Shown: piece by piece, positions 42,228-51,456 of the stretch
How the letters are laid out: the number at the start of each line of letters is the position of its first letter
How positions within the stretch are numbered: position 1 is the stretch's first letter
Source of the DNA: Alloalcanivorax mobilis
GTDB taxonomy: Bacteria > Pseudomonadota > Gammaproteobacteria > Pseudomonadales > Alcanivoracaceae
DNA: 64,000 nucleotides
Reading direction: 5' to 3'
NCBI RefSeq assembly: GCF_002864685.1
Contig: NZ_NMQZ01000014.1
Location: 1 to 64,000, forward strand
Translations under genes and position numbers: made by a program
The notes under the pieces: generated by a model
What the model saw: only the letters and a program-made list of their open reading frames with translations
Databases searched by the model: none
What the model was told of the DNA's origin: nothing

Positions 42228-44747
42228 ATGAAATCTTTACGCATCCGGGCGCTGTGCTATGGCCTGGTGATTCTGCTTGGCGTGCTGGCGGCGCTGCCCA
42301 ATGTGCTGCCCACCAAACTGCTCCAGGACCTGCCATCCTGGTATCGGAACAACACCCTCACCCTGGGCCTCGACCTTCAAGGAGGTTCGCATCTTCTTCT
42401 GCAAGTACAGACCAAACAGCTGGTGCGCGAGCGCACCCTGCAACAGGCCCGTGATCTGGCCGAACAGCTTGACCAGAAAGGCATTCGCCATGGCCGCGCC
42501 CTGCTCGATGGCGATCAGGCCCGGCTGGTGTTGCGCCCCGGCCCGGACCAGGACGCCGCGATTCAATTGGCCGGAGCCGGTGCCCGGGAAAATGGCGTCA
42601 CCCTGTTCGAGGTGAGCCGGGACACGCAAGGTATTCGTTTCGCGCCGAGCGGCGCGCTGCGCCAGCAATTGACCCAGGATGCCGTCTCCCGAAGCCTGGA
42701 AGTGGTGCGCCGGCGCATCGACGAAACCGGCGTGGTGGAACCTCTGATCACCCGCCAGGGCGAGGACGGTGTGCTGGTGCAACTGCCTGGTGTCACCGAT
42801 CCGGATCGGGTCAAGGCGTTGCTGGGCCGCACCGCCCGGCTGACCTTTCATCTGGTCGAGGCGCGCCCGGGTGCCGACACACTCAGTCTGCCGGCCAGCG
42901 ATCAATCCGGGCGCCACTATGTGGTCACCGCGGCGCCGCTGTTGGACGGCGGCCACCTCACCGACGCCCGCCTCGCCTTCGACCAGGCCAGCAACGCGCC
43001 GGTGGTCAACTTCCGCCTCGACAGCGAAGGCGCCAGGCGCTTTGGCGAGATCACCAGCGCCAACGTGGGCAGGCCGTTCGCGGTGGTGCTGGACGATGAA
43101 GTGATCACCGCCCCGGTGATCCGTTCGCCGATCACCGCCGGGCGCGGGCAGATCAGCGGCGGTTTCAGCAGCCGCGAGGCCGGCGATCTGGCGCTGTTGC
43201 TGCGCGCCGGCGCCCTGCCCGCGCCCCTGAAAGTGGTGGAGCAGCGCACCGTGGGGCCGGACCTGGGTCGCGACGCGATTCGCATGGGCGTGTCCACCGG
43301 GTTGCTGGGCGCCGCCCTGGTGCTGCTGTTCATGGTCGGCATCTATCGCCGTTGGGGGCTGATCGCCAACACCGCGCTGGTGGTCAACGTGGCCCTGGTG
43401 TTGGGCGTACTGGGCAGTCTCGGCGCCACCCTGACCCTGCCCGGCATCGCCGGGTTGATTCTCAGCGTGGGCATGGCGGTGGACGCCAATATTCTGATCA
43501 ACGAGCGCATTCGCGAAGAAAGCCGCCGTGGGAGCAGCGCCGAGGGCGCCCTGCAAGCCGGTTTTCAACGGGCCTATGCGACCATCGTCGACTCCAACAT
43601 CACCACGCTGATCGCGGTGGGGCTGCTGTTCATGTTCGGCAGCGGGCCGATCCGAGGCTTCGCCGTGACCATGGGGGTGGGCCTGGTGGTGTCGTTGTTC
43701 ACCTCGGTGTCGGTGACCCGGCTGCTGATGCAGTGGCGTTTGCGCCGCGCCGGCCGCGCGCCCCTGGACATCCCAGGAGTGGCGGCGCTGCAACGGGACG
43801 ACGACCGGCCGCCGATCCAGTTCATGCGCGTTAAAGGGCTGGGCGTTGCGCTGTCGGTGTTGTTGTCGGTGGCGTCGCTGATCGCCCTGGTGTACCCGGG
43901 TGTCAATCAGGGCATCGACTTTCGCGGTGGCACCAGCGTGGAGGTGCGTGCCGGCGCCACCACCGCCATTGAAACCGTGCGTCAGGGCCTCGCCGAACAG
44001 GGCCTGAGCGACGCGGCGATCCAGCAGTTCGGCGACGCCGGCCATTATCTGGTGCGGCTGCCGGCCAGCGCCGCCGCCGCCGCCCAGGTGGACCGGGTTA
44101 AAAGCGCGGTCACCACGGTGGCGCCGCAGGCCGATTTTCCCAAGGTGGATGTGGTCGGCCCCAGTGTCAGCGGCGGCTTCGTGCAAACCAGTTTGCTGGC
44201 GGTGTTGCTGGCCGGTGTCGGCATGTTCATCTATCTGCGCGTGCGGTTTAAGCCCTACTACGCATGGGCGGCGGTGATTACCCTGGGGCTGGATTTAAGC
44301 AAGACGCTGGGCTTTTTCGTGCTCACCGGCGTGGAATTCAATCTCACCGCGGTGGCCGCGCTGCTCACCTTGATCGGCTATTCCGTGAACGACAAAGTCG
44401 TGGTGTTCGACCGCATTCGTGAGAACCACGCACTGAATCCAGACCAGCCACTGGAAACCCTGATCAACCGCAGCATCACGCAAACGCTGACGCGCACCGT
44501 GTTCACCTCGACCACCACCTTCCTGGCGATTGTGCCGATGGCGCTGGCCGGCGGCCAGGCGGTGGCCAGTTTCGCTCTGCCGATGCTGTTCGGCATCGTG
44601 GTGGGCACCACTTCATCGATCTACATCGCCGCGCCAATGGTGATGATGCTCGGCAAACGTGCCCTCAGCCGGGAACGGCAAGAACAACAACGCATCGACA
44701 ACGCCGACCCGGACGACGAACGCGCCCTGTTCGCCCGCATCGATTGA
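42228..44747 (+). CDS. secDF: Fused SecDF protein-export subunit
   Basis: This 839-residue inner-membrane protein joins SecD (residues 1 to about 530) and SecF in one chain with twelve membrane helices. SecD motifs are LGLDLQGGSHLLL and GMAVDANILINERIREE; SecF motifs are GIDFRGGTSVEVR and TLIGYSVNDKVVVFDRIREN. SecDF uses the proton gradient to pull proteins through SecYEG. In gammaproteobacteria secD and secF are usually separate and next to yajC; here the genes are fused and yajC is absent, so this may be an additional copy or a specialised relative. Confidence 0.88.
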   Translation: MKSLRIRALCYGLVILLGVLAALPNVLPTKLLQDLPSWYRNNTLTLGLDLQGGSHLLLQVQTKQLVRERTLQQARDLAEQLDQKGIRHGRALLDGDQARLVLRPGPDQDAAIQLAGAGARENGVTLFEVSRDTQGIRFAPSGALRQQLTQDAVSRSLEVVRRRIDETGVVEPLITRQGEDGVLVQLPGVTDPDRVKALLGRTARLTFHLVEARPGADTLSLPASDQSGRHYVVTAAPLLDGGHLTDARLAFDQASNAPVVNFRLDSEGARRFGEITSANVGRPFAVVLDDEVITAPVIRSPITAGRGQISGGFSSREAGDLALLLRAGALPAPLKVVEQRTVGPDLGRDAIRMGVSTGLLGAALVLLFMVGIYRRWGLIANTALVVNVALVLGVLGSLGATLTLPGIAGLILSVGMAVDANILINERIREESRRGSSAEGALQAGFQRAYATIVDSNITTLIAVGLLFMFGSGPIRGFAVTMGVGLVVSLFTSVSVTRLLMQWRLRRAGRAPLDIPGVAALQRDDDRPPIQFMRVKGLGVALSVLLSVASLIALVYPGVNQGIDFRGGTSVEVRAGATTAIETVRQGLAEQGLSDAAIQQFGDAGHYLVRLPASAAAAAQVDRVKSAVTTVAPQADFPKVDVVGPSVSGGFVQTSLLAVLLAGVGMFIYLRVRFKPYYAWAAVITLGLDLSKTLGFFVLTGVEFNLTAVAALLTLIGYSVNDKVVVFDRIRENHALNPDQPLETLINRSITQTLTRTVFTSTTTFLAIVPMALAGGQAVASFALPMLFGIVVGTTSSIYIAAPMVMMLGKRALSRERQEQQRIDNADPDDERALFARID

Positions 44748-44765
44748 TCCGACGTCCGACGCTTA

Positions 44766-44779
44766 ACCGAAAACTGAAA
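44766..44779. repeat. Minimal heptad remnant
   Basis: Two 7-nt units (accgaaa, actgaaa) lie between the convergent secDF and acyl-CoA-binding genes. The words match the right arms at 38764 and 50557. No inverted partner is visible. Confidence 0.4.
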
Positions 44780-44791
44780 ACTCCGCTCTCT

Positions 44792-45055
44792 TTATTTATG
44801 ACTCTCAAGCAACGCGTCGACCTTGTCGACGTATTGCTGGCGGGCGTCGTCCTGGCTGGTGCCTTTCAGTTTCGCCCAGGCGTCGTATTTGGCGCGCCCG
44901 ACCATATCCAGCATGCCCGGCCTTTTGCCGCTCACGTCACCGCTGCTGCCCTGTTTGAAGTGAGAGTACAGATAAAGCAGATCGTCATTGGACGGTTTGC
45001 GGGTCAGCGTCTTTACGTCTTTCTGGGCCTGTTCAAAACGGGCTGCATCGGCCAT
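44792..45055 (-). CDS. Acyl-CoA-binding protein
   Basis: This 87-residue four-helix protein has the ACBP signature: the N-terminal FEQAQKDVKTL, then DLLYLYSHFKQGSSGDV and KYDAWAKLKGTSQDDARQQY. ACBPs bind long-chain acyl-CoA and buffer its level. They are common in eukaryotes and patchy in bacteria. ATG at 45055 is chosen as it gives the typical length. Confidence 0.9.
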   Translation of the reverse strand: MADAARFEQAQKDVKTLTRKPSNDDLLYLYSHFKQGSSGDVSGKRPGMLDMVGRAKYDAWAKLKGTSQDDARQQYVDKVDALLESHK

Positions 45056-45276
45056 TATTCGCACCTGTTGGTTAATTTAACGATAATTCATTAGGAGCCC
45101 GCGTGGCGGGCCCTCCCGAGTGGGCGCCGCATCGATCAACCGGCCACCGTCTTCGCGCATAACAACATAGCCACGCGAACAGCGTCACGTAAAGACGGCA
45201 CGCAAACAAAGCCACGCGGAAAGCCACGGCGAGAGACCAGCAAAAAAACACCGCGTCACCGGGGAAGGGGAAGTTT
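45056..45276. promoter_or_regulatory. Divergent gap, ACBP/GAF membrane protein
   Basis: This 221-nt region holds both promoters. A hairpin GCCCGC/GCGGGC (45097-45102 and 45106-45111) is visible. Nothing else is recognisable. Confidence 0.45.
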
Positions 45277-46491
45277 ATGTCGGGCACCAAATCATTGCCG
45301 TCGCTGGACAGCCGTCAGGAGCGGGCGCTCAAGCAATCTCTGAACACCTTGTGGGTGCGTTTTCCCGGCAGCCTGGAAGACACCTACACCGAGCACGCGG
45401 AACGCCGCGCCAAGAAGCTGATCAAGCGTTCCATCTATGTGCTGGTGTCGCTGTTTCTGCTGGTGGCGGTGCCGGTCTCGATCTTCAACCAGGAACACAA
45501 TCTGGCGCTCTGGCAAAGCTTCGGGGTGTACCCCATCGCGGCCTCACTGGGCCTGTTGCTGCTGGCGATCAAAGTGCCGCGCCTGGATCGCTGGGTGACC
45601 ACGCTGATCGGCCTGGCGCTGATGACGTCGCTGGCCGGCACCCTGATGGGGGCGATTTATCTGGAAGGCACTTTTCTCGGCCAGGTGGCGGCGTTTGAAA
45701 CCGTCTATGTGCTGATCATCGGCTTCTCGATTCTGCGCCTGCCGCCCACCCGCACCCTGTTCTGGTGCCTGGGCTCGCTGATACTGGCGTTGCTCACCGC
45801 CATGGTGGCGGGCTGGTCGGTGAGCCCGGCGGCGCTGTTGCTGTTTTACGGATTTCCGCTGATGGTGTGCGCGCTCAATGGCTACATGCTGGACGCCAGC
45901 GCCCGCACCAGCTACGCCAACACCCTGTTGCTCAACCGCGAATCCGGGCGCCTGCGCCAGTGGCGCGACAACGCCGACCGGGAAACCCGCCGCCAGCGCA
46001 TGCTCAACGAGTTCATGGCGCACATTGCCGGCAACCCAACGGTGGCGGTGTTGCTGGATCAGACTCTTGCGTTCCTGATCGCGGAAACCCCGGCGGTGGC
46101 GGGCGCCGCCTACCGGCTCGACGATGGCCTGCTTCACCAGGAGGCAGCGCGCGGCTTGAATCAGCAGGCCCGCCAACGGGACAACGTGGCCATCGAGGGG
46201 CTGCTGGGCGGGGCTCTGGAAGGCGGGCGCGGCGTCACCGTACGCCACGACGTGCCGGCCGGTTACCTGGATCTGGAAACCGGCCAGAGCCGGGTACGCC
46301 CGGCGCAGCTTCTGATGCTGCCGTTGTGGCACGGCGACCAGGCCCTGGGGGTCATTGAACTGGCGGCGCTGGAGCCGTTCGGCGACGACATGCGCACGCG
46401 AGTCGAGTCCCTCGGTGCCCCGCTCGCCTACGCCCTGACGGCGGCGATCGGCCGCGAGGCGTTTATCCGCCGGCACCGGGACGCCGGCTGA
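45277..46491 (+). CDS. Membrane protein with C-terminal GAF-like domain
   Basis: This 404-residue protein has a cytosolic N-terminus, about six membrane helices (residues 50-215), a short coiled segment (LLNRESGRLRQWRDNADRETRR) and a GAF-like sensory domain (about 245-395). Such N-terminal modules usually precede a histidine kinase or GGDEF domain, but here the protein ends after the GAF part. It may act through a partner. The ribosome-binding site GGGGAAGGGG precedes the ATG. Confidence 0.75.
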   Translation: MSGTKSLPSLDSRQERALKQSLNTLWVRFPGSLEDTYTEHAERRAKKLIKRSIYVLVSLFLLVAVPVSIFNQEHNLALWQSFGVYPIAASLGLLLLAIKVPRLDRWVTTLIGLALMTSLAGTLMGAIYLEGTFLGQVAAFETVYVLIIGFSILRLPPTRTLFWCLGSLILALLTAMVAGWSVSPAALLLFYGFPLMVCALNGYMLDASARTSYANTLLLNRESGRLRQWRDNADRETRRQRMLNEFMAHIAGNPTVAVLLDQTLAFLIAETPAVAGAAYRLDDGLLHQEAARGLNQQARQRDNVAIEGLLGGALEGGRGVTVRHDVPAGYLDLETGQSRVRPAQLLMLPLWHGDQALGVIELAALEPFGDDMRTRVESLGAPLAYALTAAIGREAFIRRHRDAG

Positions 46492-46500
46492 GCACCCGGC

Positions 46501-47163
46501 TTATGGCTGCCCGCGCCGGCGTTTGAGCGGCGCGGACAACCGCTCCGGATGGCGCGGACGCACGTCATCCAACAACGCATGGATCAGCTCCAGATCCCGC
46601 TGCAGATCGCCACTGGGCCAGATCGCCCGCAACACCCGCGCCTGACGGCGCCGATAGCAAAACGTCACCACGATGATCGGCAGGCGCAGATCCTCGGCGA
46701 TGCGGTAAAACCCGGTTTTCCACTCCCTGGCGCCGGCACGGGTGCCTTCCGGCGTGATCCCCAGCCAGAATGGCTCCTCGCCTTGCAGGCGGGCTTTTGA
46801 TTTCTCCACCACCCCACCGGCGCTGTCGCGGTTCACCGGCATGCCGCCCAGCGCCCGCAGCAACACACCCGCCGGCCCGCGAAACAGACTGTGCTTGGCC
46901 ATGAAGCGGATATCCAGGCGTAACGCCTGGATCGCGCTGACCCCCACCAGACCATCGAAATTGGAGGTGTGCGGCGCGGCGATCATCACCGCCCGGGGCA
47001 CATCCGGCAGAGTGCCCACTACCCGCCAGCCAATCAGTCTGAGGATCGCCCGGCCGAGAGCGGCCGCCAGCCAATGGCCGCGCCGCGGTACCCGGGGGCC
47101 GACGTCAGCGGCGCGCAGCGGCGGCAAGGCGTGGTCGGCGGCGCGGTCGCGAGGCGTATTCAT
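46501..47163 (-). CDS. 1-Acyl-glycerol-3-phosphate acyltransferase-like protein
   Basis: This 220-residue acyltransferase has the catalytic HTSNFD (H-x4-D) and the glycerol-phosphate site ITPEGTR. These belong to the PlsC family, which transfers acyl chains in phospholipid synthesis or related lipids. It lies 13 nt after a thioesterase gene in the same direction, so both likely act on acyl-CoA. Confidence 0.87.
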   Translation of the reverse strand: MNTPRDRAADHALPPLRAADVGPRVPRRGHWLAAALGRAILRLIGWRVVGTLPDVPRAVMIAAPHTSNFDGLVGVSAIQALRLDIRFMAKHSLFRGPAGVLLRALGGMPVNRDSAGGVVEKSKARLQGEEPFWLGITPEGTRAGAREWKTGFYRIAEDLRLPIIVVTFCYRRRQARVLRAIWPSGDLQRDLELIHALLDDVRPRHPERLSAPLKRRRGQP

Positions 47164-47176
47164 CGCCGCACCGGAC

Positions 47177-47962
47177 TCACGTGAACACCACGAAGGTCTG
47201 GCGGCTGAACGCCACCGGATTGCCGCGATCGTCCCAGATCGTGGCCTGGCTCTGCCCGTAGCCGTCAGCGAAGGCATCGGTGCGCACGTCGTATTGCCAG
47301 CAATCCACCGGCGGCAGCGTGGCGGGATCGACCAGATATTCCATGGTCCAGGTCAGCGAACTCATCGGCGCCGGCCGGCTCAGCATCGGAATCACCGACG
47401 AGGGCCAGGTGTCCGCCAGACACGCCAGGGTGGCGGCATCCTGGTTATCACTGGCCTCGCTGAAGCACATATAGCCTTGGAAATCCGGTTCCTTGGAGCC
47501 ACTGAACGGGATATTGCCACCGGCATAGAAAAGATTGAAATAGCGCAGAAAGTCCGGCGATTTGCCTTCCAGGAACGGGACCTTGAAGCATTCCGAGGGG
47601 GGCTTGCAGGCCGGCGCGCGCGGCGCCGGCACGCGCAATTGCGACTCTCGGCCGTGGCCCAGGCTGGCCAGCATGGTGGCCACCACCTGGCCATCCTGGC
47701 GGCCGCTCACCTGCACCTGGGTGACCGACTTGCCGGCCCGCAGGGTGACCATATCCAGATCCAGCGGGCCGGGCACCATCGGCGCCACGAACGAGAGTGA
47801 GAAACTGCGCAACAGCGCCGCGTCGGCGTCCATGTTGGCCTGCATATGGCGGATAAGGATCGCCCCCACCAGCCCCCCGAAGGTGGCCCGGCCCTGGCCC
47901 CAGCCCTCGGGCACCTGCATACGCGGGCCCTCGGCCGCCTTGATAATGGAATCAAATTTCAT
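47177..47962 (-). CDS. TesB-like acyl-CoA thioesterase
   Basis: This 261-residue double-hotdog protein has GWGQGRATFGGLVGAILIRHM at the N-terminus and the second-domain SSLTWTMEYLVDPATLPP and GYGQSQATIWDDRGNPVA. It would hydrolyse acyl-CoA to free acid and CoA. It precedes the acyltransferase gene. Chain-length preference is unknown. Confidence 0.84.
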   Translation of the reverse strand: MKFDSIIKAAEGPRMQVPEGWGQGRATFGGLVGAILIRHMQANMDADAALLRSFSLSFVAPMVPGPLDLDMVTLRAGKSVTQVQVSGRQDGQVVATMLASLGHGRESQLRVPAPRAPACKPPSECFKVPFLEGKSPDFLRYFNLFYAGGNIPFSGSKEPDFQGYMCFSEASDNQDAATLACLADTWPSSVIPMLSRPAPMSSLTWTMEYLVDPATLPPVDCWQYDVRTDAFADGYGQSQATIWDDRGNPVAFSRQTFVVFT

Positions 47963-48048
47963 AATGCGCTCCCGTGAAAAGCGGCTATTGATAGCAGAGA
48001 GGCGCGCCCCTGGAAAGGGCGGAAACGCTCAACCTTCAGCGCCGGCGC

Positions 48049-50475
48049 TTATTGGCGGCGCTTACTGGCAGAGGTAGCGACGGCGCTGAACGGGTCGTCC
48101 GGCCAGGGGTGCTTGGGATAGCGACCGCGCAGCGCCTTGCGCACTTGCGGGTAGCCGTGCCGCCAGAAATGCTCCAGATCCGCGGTGATCGCCGCCGGCC
48201 GCCCCGCCGGGGTGAGCAGTTCAACCACCAGCGGTACCCGACCTTCCGCCAGGGCCGGCAAGGCGCGCATGCCGAAACACTCCTGCAGTTTTACCGCCAG
48301 TCTCGGGCTGCCTTCGTTGTCATAGCGGATCATCGCGGTGCGCCCGGACGCCACCGCCACGCCGGCGGGCAGTTGTCGCTCCAGGGTCTGACGCTGGCCC
48401 GGCCCGAGCAGCAACCCGAGGGCGTCGGCCAGCGCCACCTTGCGCAGATCCCGCAGGCTGCGCAGGCCGGCCAGGAACGGCCCCAGCCATTGTTCCAGGT
48501 TAGCCAGCAAGGCCTGATCGCTGGTGTCCGGCCATTGCCGCGGCTCCAGCCGGGCCATCCAGCCCACGCGCGCGCGCCACTGGCGCAGCGCCGGCGTCCA
48601 CGGCAACGCTTCCAGACCCTGCTGGCGCACGCCATCGAGCAACCCCGCCTGTATTTGTTCGGCGGACGGCTGCTGCAGTGGCTGGCTGTCCACCTCGATG
48701 GCACCCAGGGTCAACACCCGGCGGGCGCGCACCCGCTGGGCGCCGTTGTCCCAGGCCACCCGCTCCTCCCAGACGCCGCGCTCATCCAGGCACCGTCGCG
48801 CCTGTTGCTCATCCAGCGCCCAGGCCAAACGGATGTTGGCCTCGCGGGGGTCGCCGTCGGTTTCCAGCACCACCAGCCAGGCCCGGGTGCCGAGCGCGCT
48901 GCCCGGGGGCAAGCGCGCGCCACTGCCGTCGGCGAGCAGGTAACGGGGCGCCTCGCCCTCGCGGCGGCGCGCCAGCCGATCCGGAAACGCCTGCGCCAGC
49001 AACCCGCCGGCGCCGGCCAGCGGCTCGGCGCGGTCCCGCGCCGCCCGGTTCGCCAGCAGCCGCTGAGTCACCTGATGCAGCGCAGGCCAGTCGCCGCTGC
49101 GCTCAGCAAACCGGTTCAGGCGCACCGCCAGGTCCGGTTCGCGATCCAGGCCCGGCGCTGGCTCGGAAAGCAGCACCGCCAGCCGCGCCGCGCTCAGTGG
49201 CAGGCCCTGCTCGCGTCCCAGCCACACCAGCGCCGCCAACTCCGGCGGCAGCGGCAATTGCGCCAGGCGCGCGCCCCACTCACTGATGGCGCCGTCCGCG
49301 CCGAGTGCGCCAAGCCGCTGCAAGCGCTGCCGGGCCGCCGCCCAGGCGCCGGCCGGCGGCGGGTCCAGCCAGAACAGCTCGGCCGGGTCACGGCAGCCCC
49401 AACGCGCCAGATCCAACACCAGCCCTTCCAGGCCCACTTGGCGAATCTCCGCCTCGCCGCGCCGCGCCAGCACCTCGTCCCGGGACCACAGCCGCACGCA
49501 ACGGCCGGGCCCCAGCCTTCCCGCCCGGCCGGCGCGCTGCGCGGCACTGGCCTCGCTGATGCGGCGCGTCACCAGGCGGCTGCGCTGGCGGCGTGGATCG
49601 TAATCCGGCCGCCGCTCCAGGCCGCTGTCGAGCACCGTGGTGACCCCTTCAATAGTGACACTGGTTTCCGCCACGTTGGTGCTCAACACCACCCGGGCCT
49701 GGCCCTCCACGTTGCGCAACACCGCCGCCTGGGCGTCGCCCTGCAAACGCCCATGCAGCGTCTCCACCGGCATCGGCAGGTCGGCCAGCAAAGCACCTAA
49801 CCGGTCGATCTCGCCCACGCCGGGCAAGAACACCAGCACCGTGCCCTGCCCCGCCAACGCCCGCACCTGGGCGGCGCAATGTTCCAGCCACCGGCGGCTG
49901 TCCGGCGGCGGAGCATGGCTCACCGTCACCGGATGGACGCGCCCCTCACTGCGCACCACCGGCAGCGCCAGCCCCTCGGCCAGGGGCCCCACCTCCAGGG
50001 TCGCCGACATCACCAGCAGACGCAGCTCACCACGCAGCGCCTGACGCACCTCCTGAACCAGGGCCAGCCCCAAATCCGCTTGCAGGGAACGCTCGTGGAA
50101 TTCATCGAACAGCACCGCCGCGTAGCCTTCCAGCGACGGGTCATCGAGCATCAGGCGGGTGAGCACGCCCTCGGTGACCACCTCGATCACGGTGGCGTGG
50201 CTGACCCGGCTGTCCAGGCGGGTGCGGTAGCCCACCGTGGCGCCCACCGGCTCACCCAACCGCTCGGCCATGAAGGCGGCCACCGCCCGCGCCGCCACCC
50301 GGCGTGGTTCGAGCAGCAGTATCTTGCCGTCGCCGCGCCAGGGCGCTGCCAGCAGCGCCAGCGGCACGCGCGTCGACTTGCCGGCGCCGGGCGGCGCTTC
50401 AAGCACGGCGCCGCCGCACTCCGCCAGACAGCGCAGCAGTTCGGGAAGGATGGTGTCGACGGGCAGAAGGGACAT
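48049..50475 (-). CDS. hrpB: ATP-dependent helicase HrpB
   Basis: This 808-residue DEAH/DExH-type helicase has Walker A in APPGAGKSTRVPLAL, the box LFDEFHERSLQ, SATLE, and the second RecA domain with STNVAETSVTIEGVT and QRAGRAGR. The C-terminal half is the HrpB-specific region. HrpB proteins are RNA helicases of poorly defined role in bacteria. Length fits the family. Confidence 0.93.
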   Translation of the reverse strand: MSLLPVDTILPELLRCLAECGGAVLEAPPGAGKSTRVPLALLAAPWRGDGKILLLEPRRVAARAVAAFMAERLGEPVGATVGYRTRLDSRVSHATVIEVVTEGVLTRLMLDDPSLEGYAAVLFDEFHERSLQADLGLALVQEVRQALRGELRLLVMSATLEVGPLAEGLALPVVRSEGRVHPVTVSHAPPPDSRRWLEHCAAQVRALAGQGTVLVFLPGVGEIDRLGALLADLPMPVETLHGRLQGDAQAAVLRNVEGQARVVLSTNVAETSVTIEGVTTVLDSGLERRPDYDPRRQRSRLVTRRISEASAAQRAGRAGRLGPGRCVRLWSRDEVLARRGEAEIRQVGLEGLVLDLARWGCRDPAELFWLDPPPAGAWAAARQRLQRLGALGADGAISEWGARLAQLPLPPELAALVWLGREQGLPLSAARLAVLLSEPAPGLDREPDLAVRLNRFAERSGDWPALHQVTQRLLANRAARDRAEPLAGAGGLLAQAFPDRLARRREGEAPRYLLADGSGARLPPGSALGTRAWLVVLETDGDPREANIRLAWALDEQQARRCLDERGVWEERVAWDNGAQRVRARRVLTLGAIEVDSQPLQQPSAEQIQAGLLDGVRQQGLEALPWTPALRQWRARVGWMARLEPRQWPDTSDQALLANLEQWLGPFLAGLRSLRDLRKVALADALGLLLGPGQRQTLERQLPAGVAVASGRTAMIRYDNEGSPRLAVKLQECFGMRALPALAEGRVPLVVELLTPAGRPAAITADLEHFWRHGYPQVRKALRGRYPKHPWPDDPFSAVATSASKRRQ

Positions 50476-50480
50476 GGGGC

Positions 50481-50584
50481 GTTTTCAGTTTTCAGCTTTC
50501 AGCTTTCAGCTTTCAGTTTTCAGTTTTCAGTTTTCAGTCGCGATTGTGCGGGTTTTACTGAACACTGAACACTGAAAACCGAAC
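50481..50584. repeat. Inverted heptad pair (longest left arm of this word)
   Basis: The left arm has eight units of gttttca, three of them gctttca (50481-50536). The right arm has four units (actgaac, actgaac, actgaaa, accgaac; 50557-50584). A 20-nt core separates them. The right arm ends 2 nt before the stop codon at 50587, and the left arm starts 5 nt from the hrpB start codon. It may therefore affect the hrpB ribosome-binding region. Confidence 0.85.
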
Positions 50585-50586
50585 CC

Positions 50587-51357
50587 TCACTCCCCTAAAT
50601 CCGGCGCCGTTTGCGCCGTTCGCTGCTCGCCCTGCTGGTAACAGTCATCCAGCGCCAGCAAATAATATTCCAGCCCCCGTTGCGCGGCGGCGAAGGCGCG
50701 CTGGCGGGCGGGCTCGTCGGTGGCCAGCCGCTTTACCAGTTCCATCGCTTCGTGGGGGTGGGCGTCGTCGTAGCTGGCATGGGCGCGCAGCCAGGCCAGG
50801 GTGTGGCGGGTAATGCTGGCCTGCCCTTGCTCGGCGTAGTGCTGCATGCCGCTGACCACATGCTGGCTCCATTCGCCGGTGGCCCATTCCACCGCCAGGT
50901 TGGTGGCGGCGATGCTCTCATCAAGGCTTCCCTGATGGCCGACATCCCACAAATAGTGATTGATCGCGTTCATCGCCGCTGGCGGGCGAACCTGCTCCAG
51001 CTCCGCCAGGGCCAGCCCGAAGCCGGCGGCCCAGTCCTGGTACCAATAGGCGTGGCGTTGTTCCACCTTGATGTTGCCGATCAACCAGTTCCTGGTCTCT
51101 TCATGGCCGGGGTACAGACCCGGCCGGGTTTTCGCCAGGGCCAGCCCCATGTATTTGGGAAAATGCTCCACCAGCGGATAGAAGTGCAGCAACGCATCGC
51201 GAAAACGCGGCAACGACAGCGCCCCCTCACCCATCTCCTGAAACAGCGGATGCCCCGCGACCCGGTCCTTGAGTGGCACCAAGGCGTCCCAGAAACGTTG
51301 CGCCCAGGGCGCGTGCGGGGTCAGTTCAAGCGCTTGCTTATAGCGGGCGATGGCCAT
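50587..51357 (-). CDS. TenA/haem-oxygenase-like helical protein
   Basis: This 256-residue protein is all-helical and belongs to the TenA/PqqC/haem-oxygenase fold (EHFPKYMGLALAKTRPGLYP, KVEQRHAYWYQDWAAGFGL, EWATGEWSQHVV). Members include thiaminases, iron-containing oxidases and proteins of unknown role. I cannot decide which. It lies between HrpB and the TgpA gene in the same direction. Confidence 0.75.
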   Translation of the reverse strand: MAIARYKQALELTPHAPWAQRFWDALVPLKDRVAGHPLFQEMGEGALSLPRFRDALLHFYPLVEHFPKYMGLALAKTRPGLYPGHEETRNWLIGNIKVEQRHAYWYQDWAAGFGLALAELEQVRPPAAMNAINHYLWDVGHQGSLDESIAATNLAVEWATGEWSQHVVSGMQHYAEQGQASITRHTLAWLRAHASYDDAHPHEAMELVKRLATDEPARQRAFAAAQRGLEYYLLALDDCYQQGEQRTAQTAPDLGE

Positions 51358-51456
51358 GCTTGTTCTCCTTATTGGTTCGCCAGTGAGTCAAGGGGAAGGC
51401 CCTGCAGATCGGCACCGGGCGCACCGTAACGCTGACAGTGCCTCTACAGCGGCGCC

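Noticed and set aside
41719-42336. A minus-strand frame of 205 residues overlapping the small hypothetical gene
   Set aside because: It overlaps the secDF start, is Arg/Pro/Ala-rich and has no signal, domain or ribosome-binding site. The plus-strand frame with a signal-like start is the better, though weak, candidate.
42237-44186. A 649-residue minus-strand open frame opposite secDF
   Set aside because: SecDF motifs on the plus strand are unambiguous; the antisense product is His/Gln-rich and matches no family.
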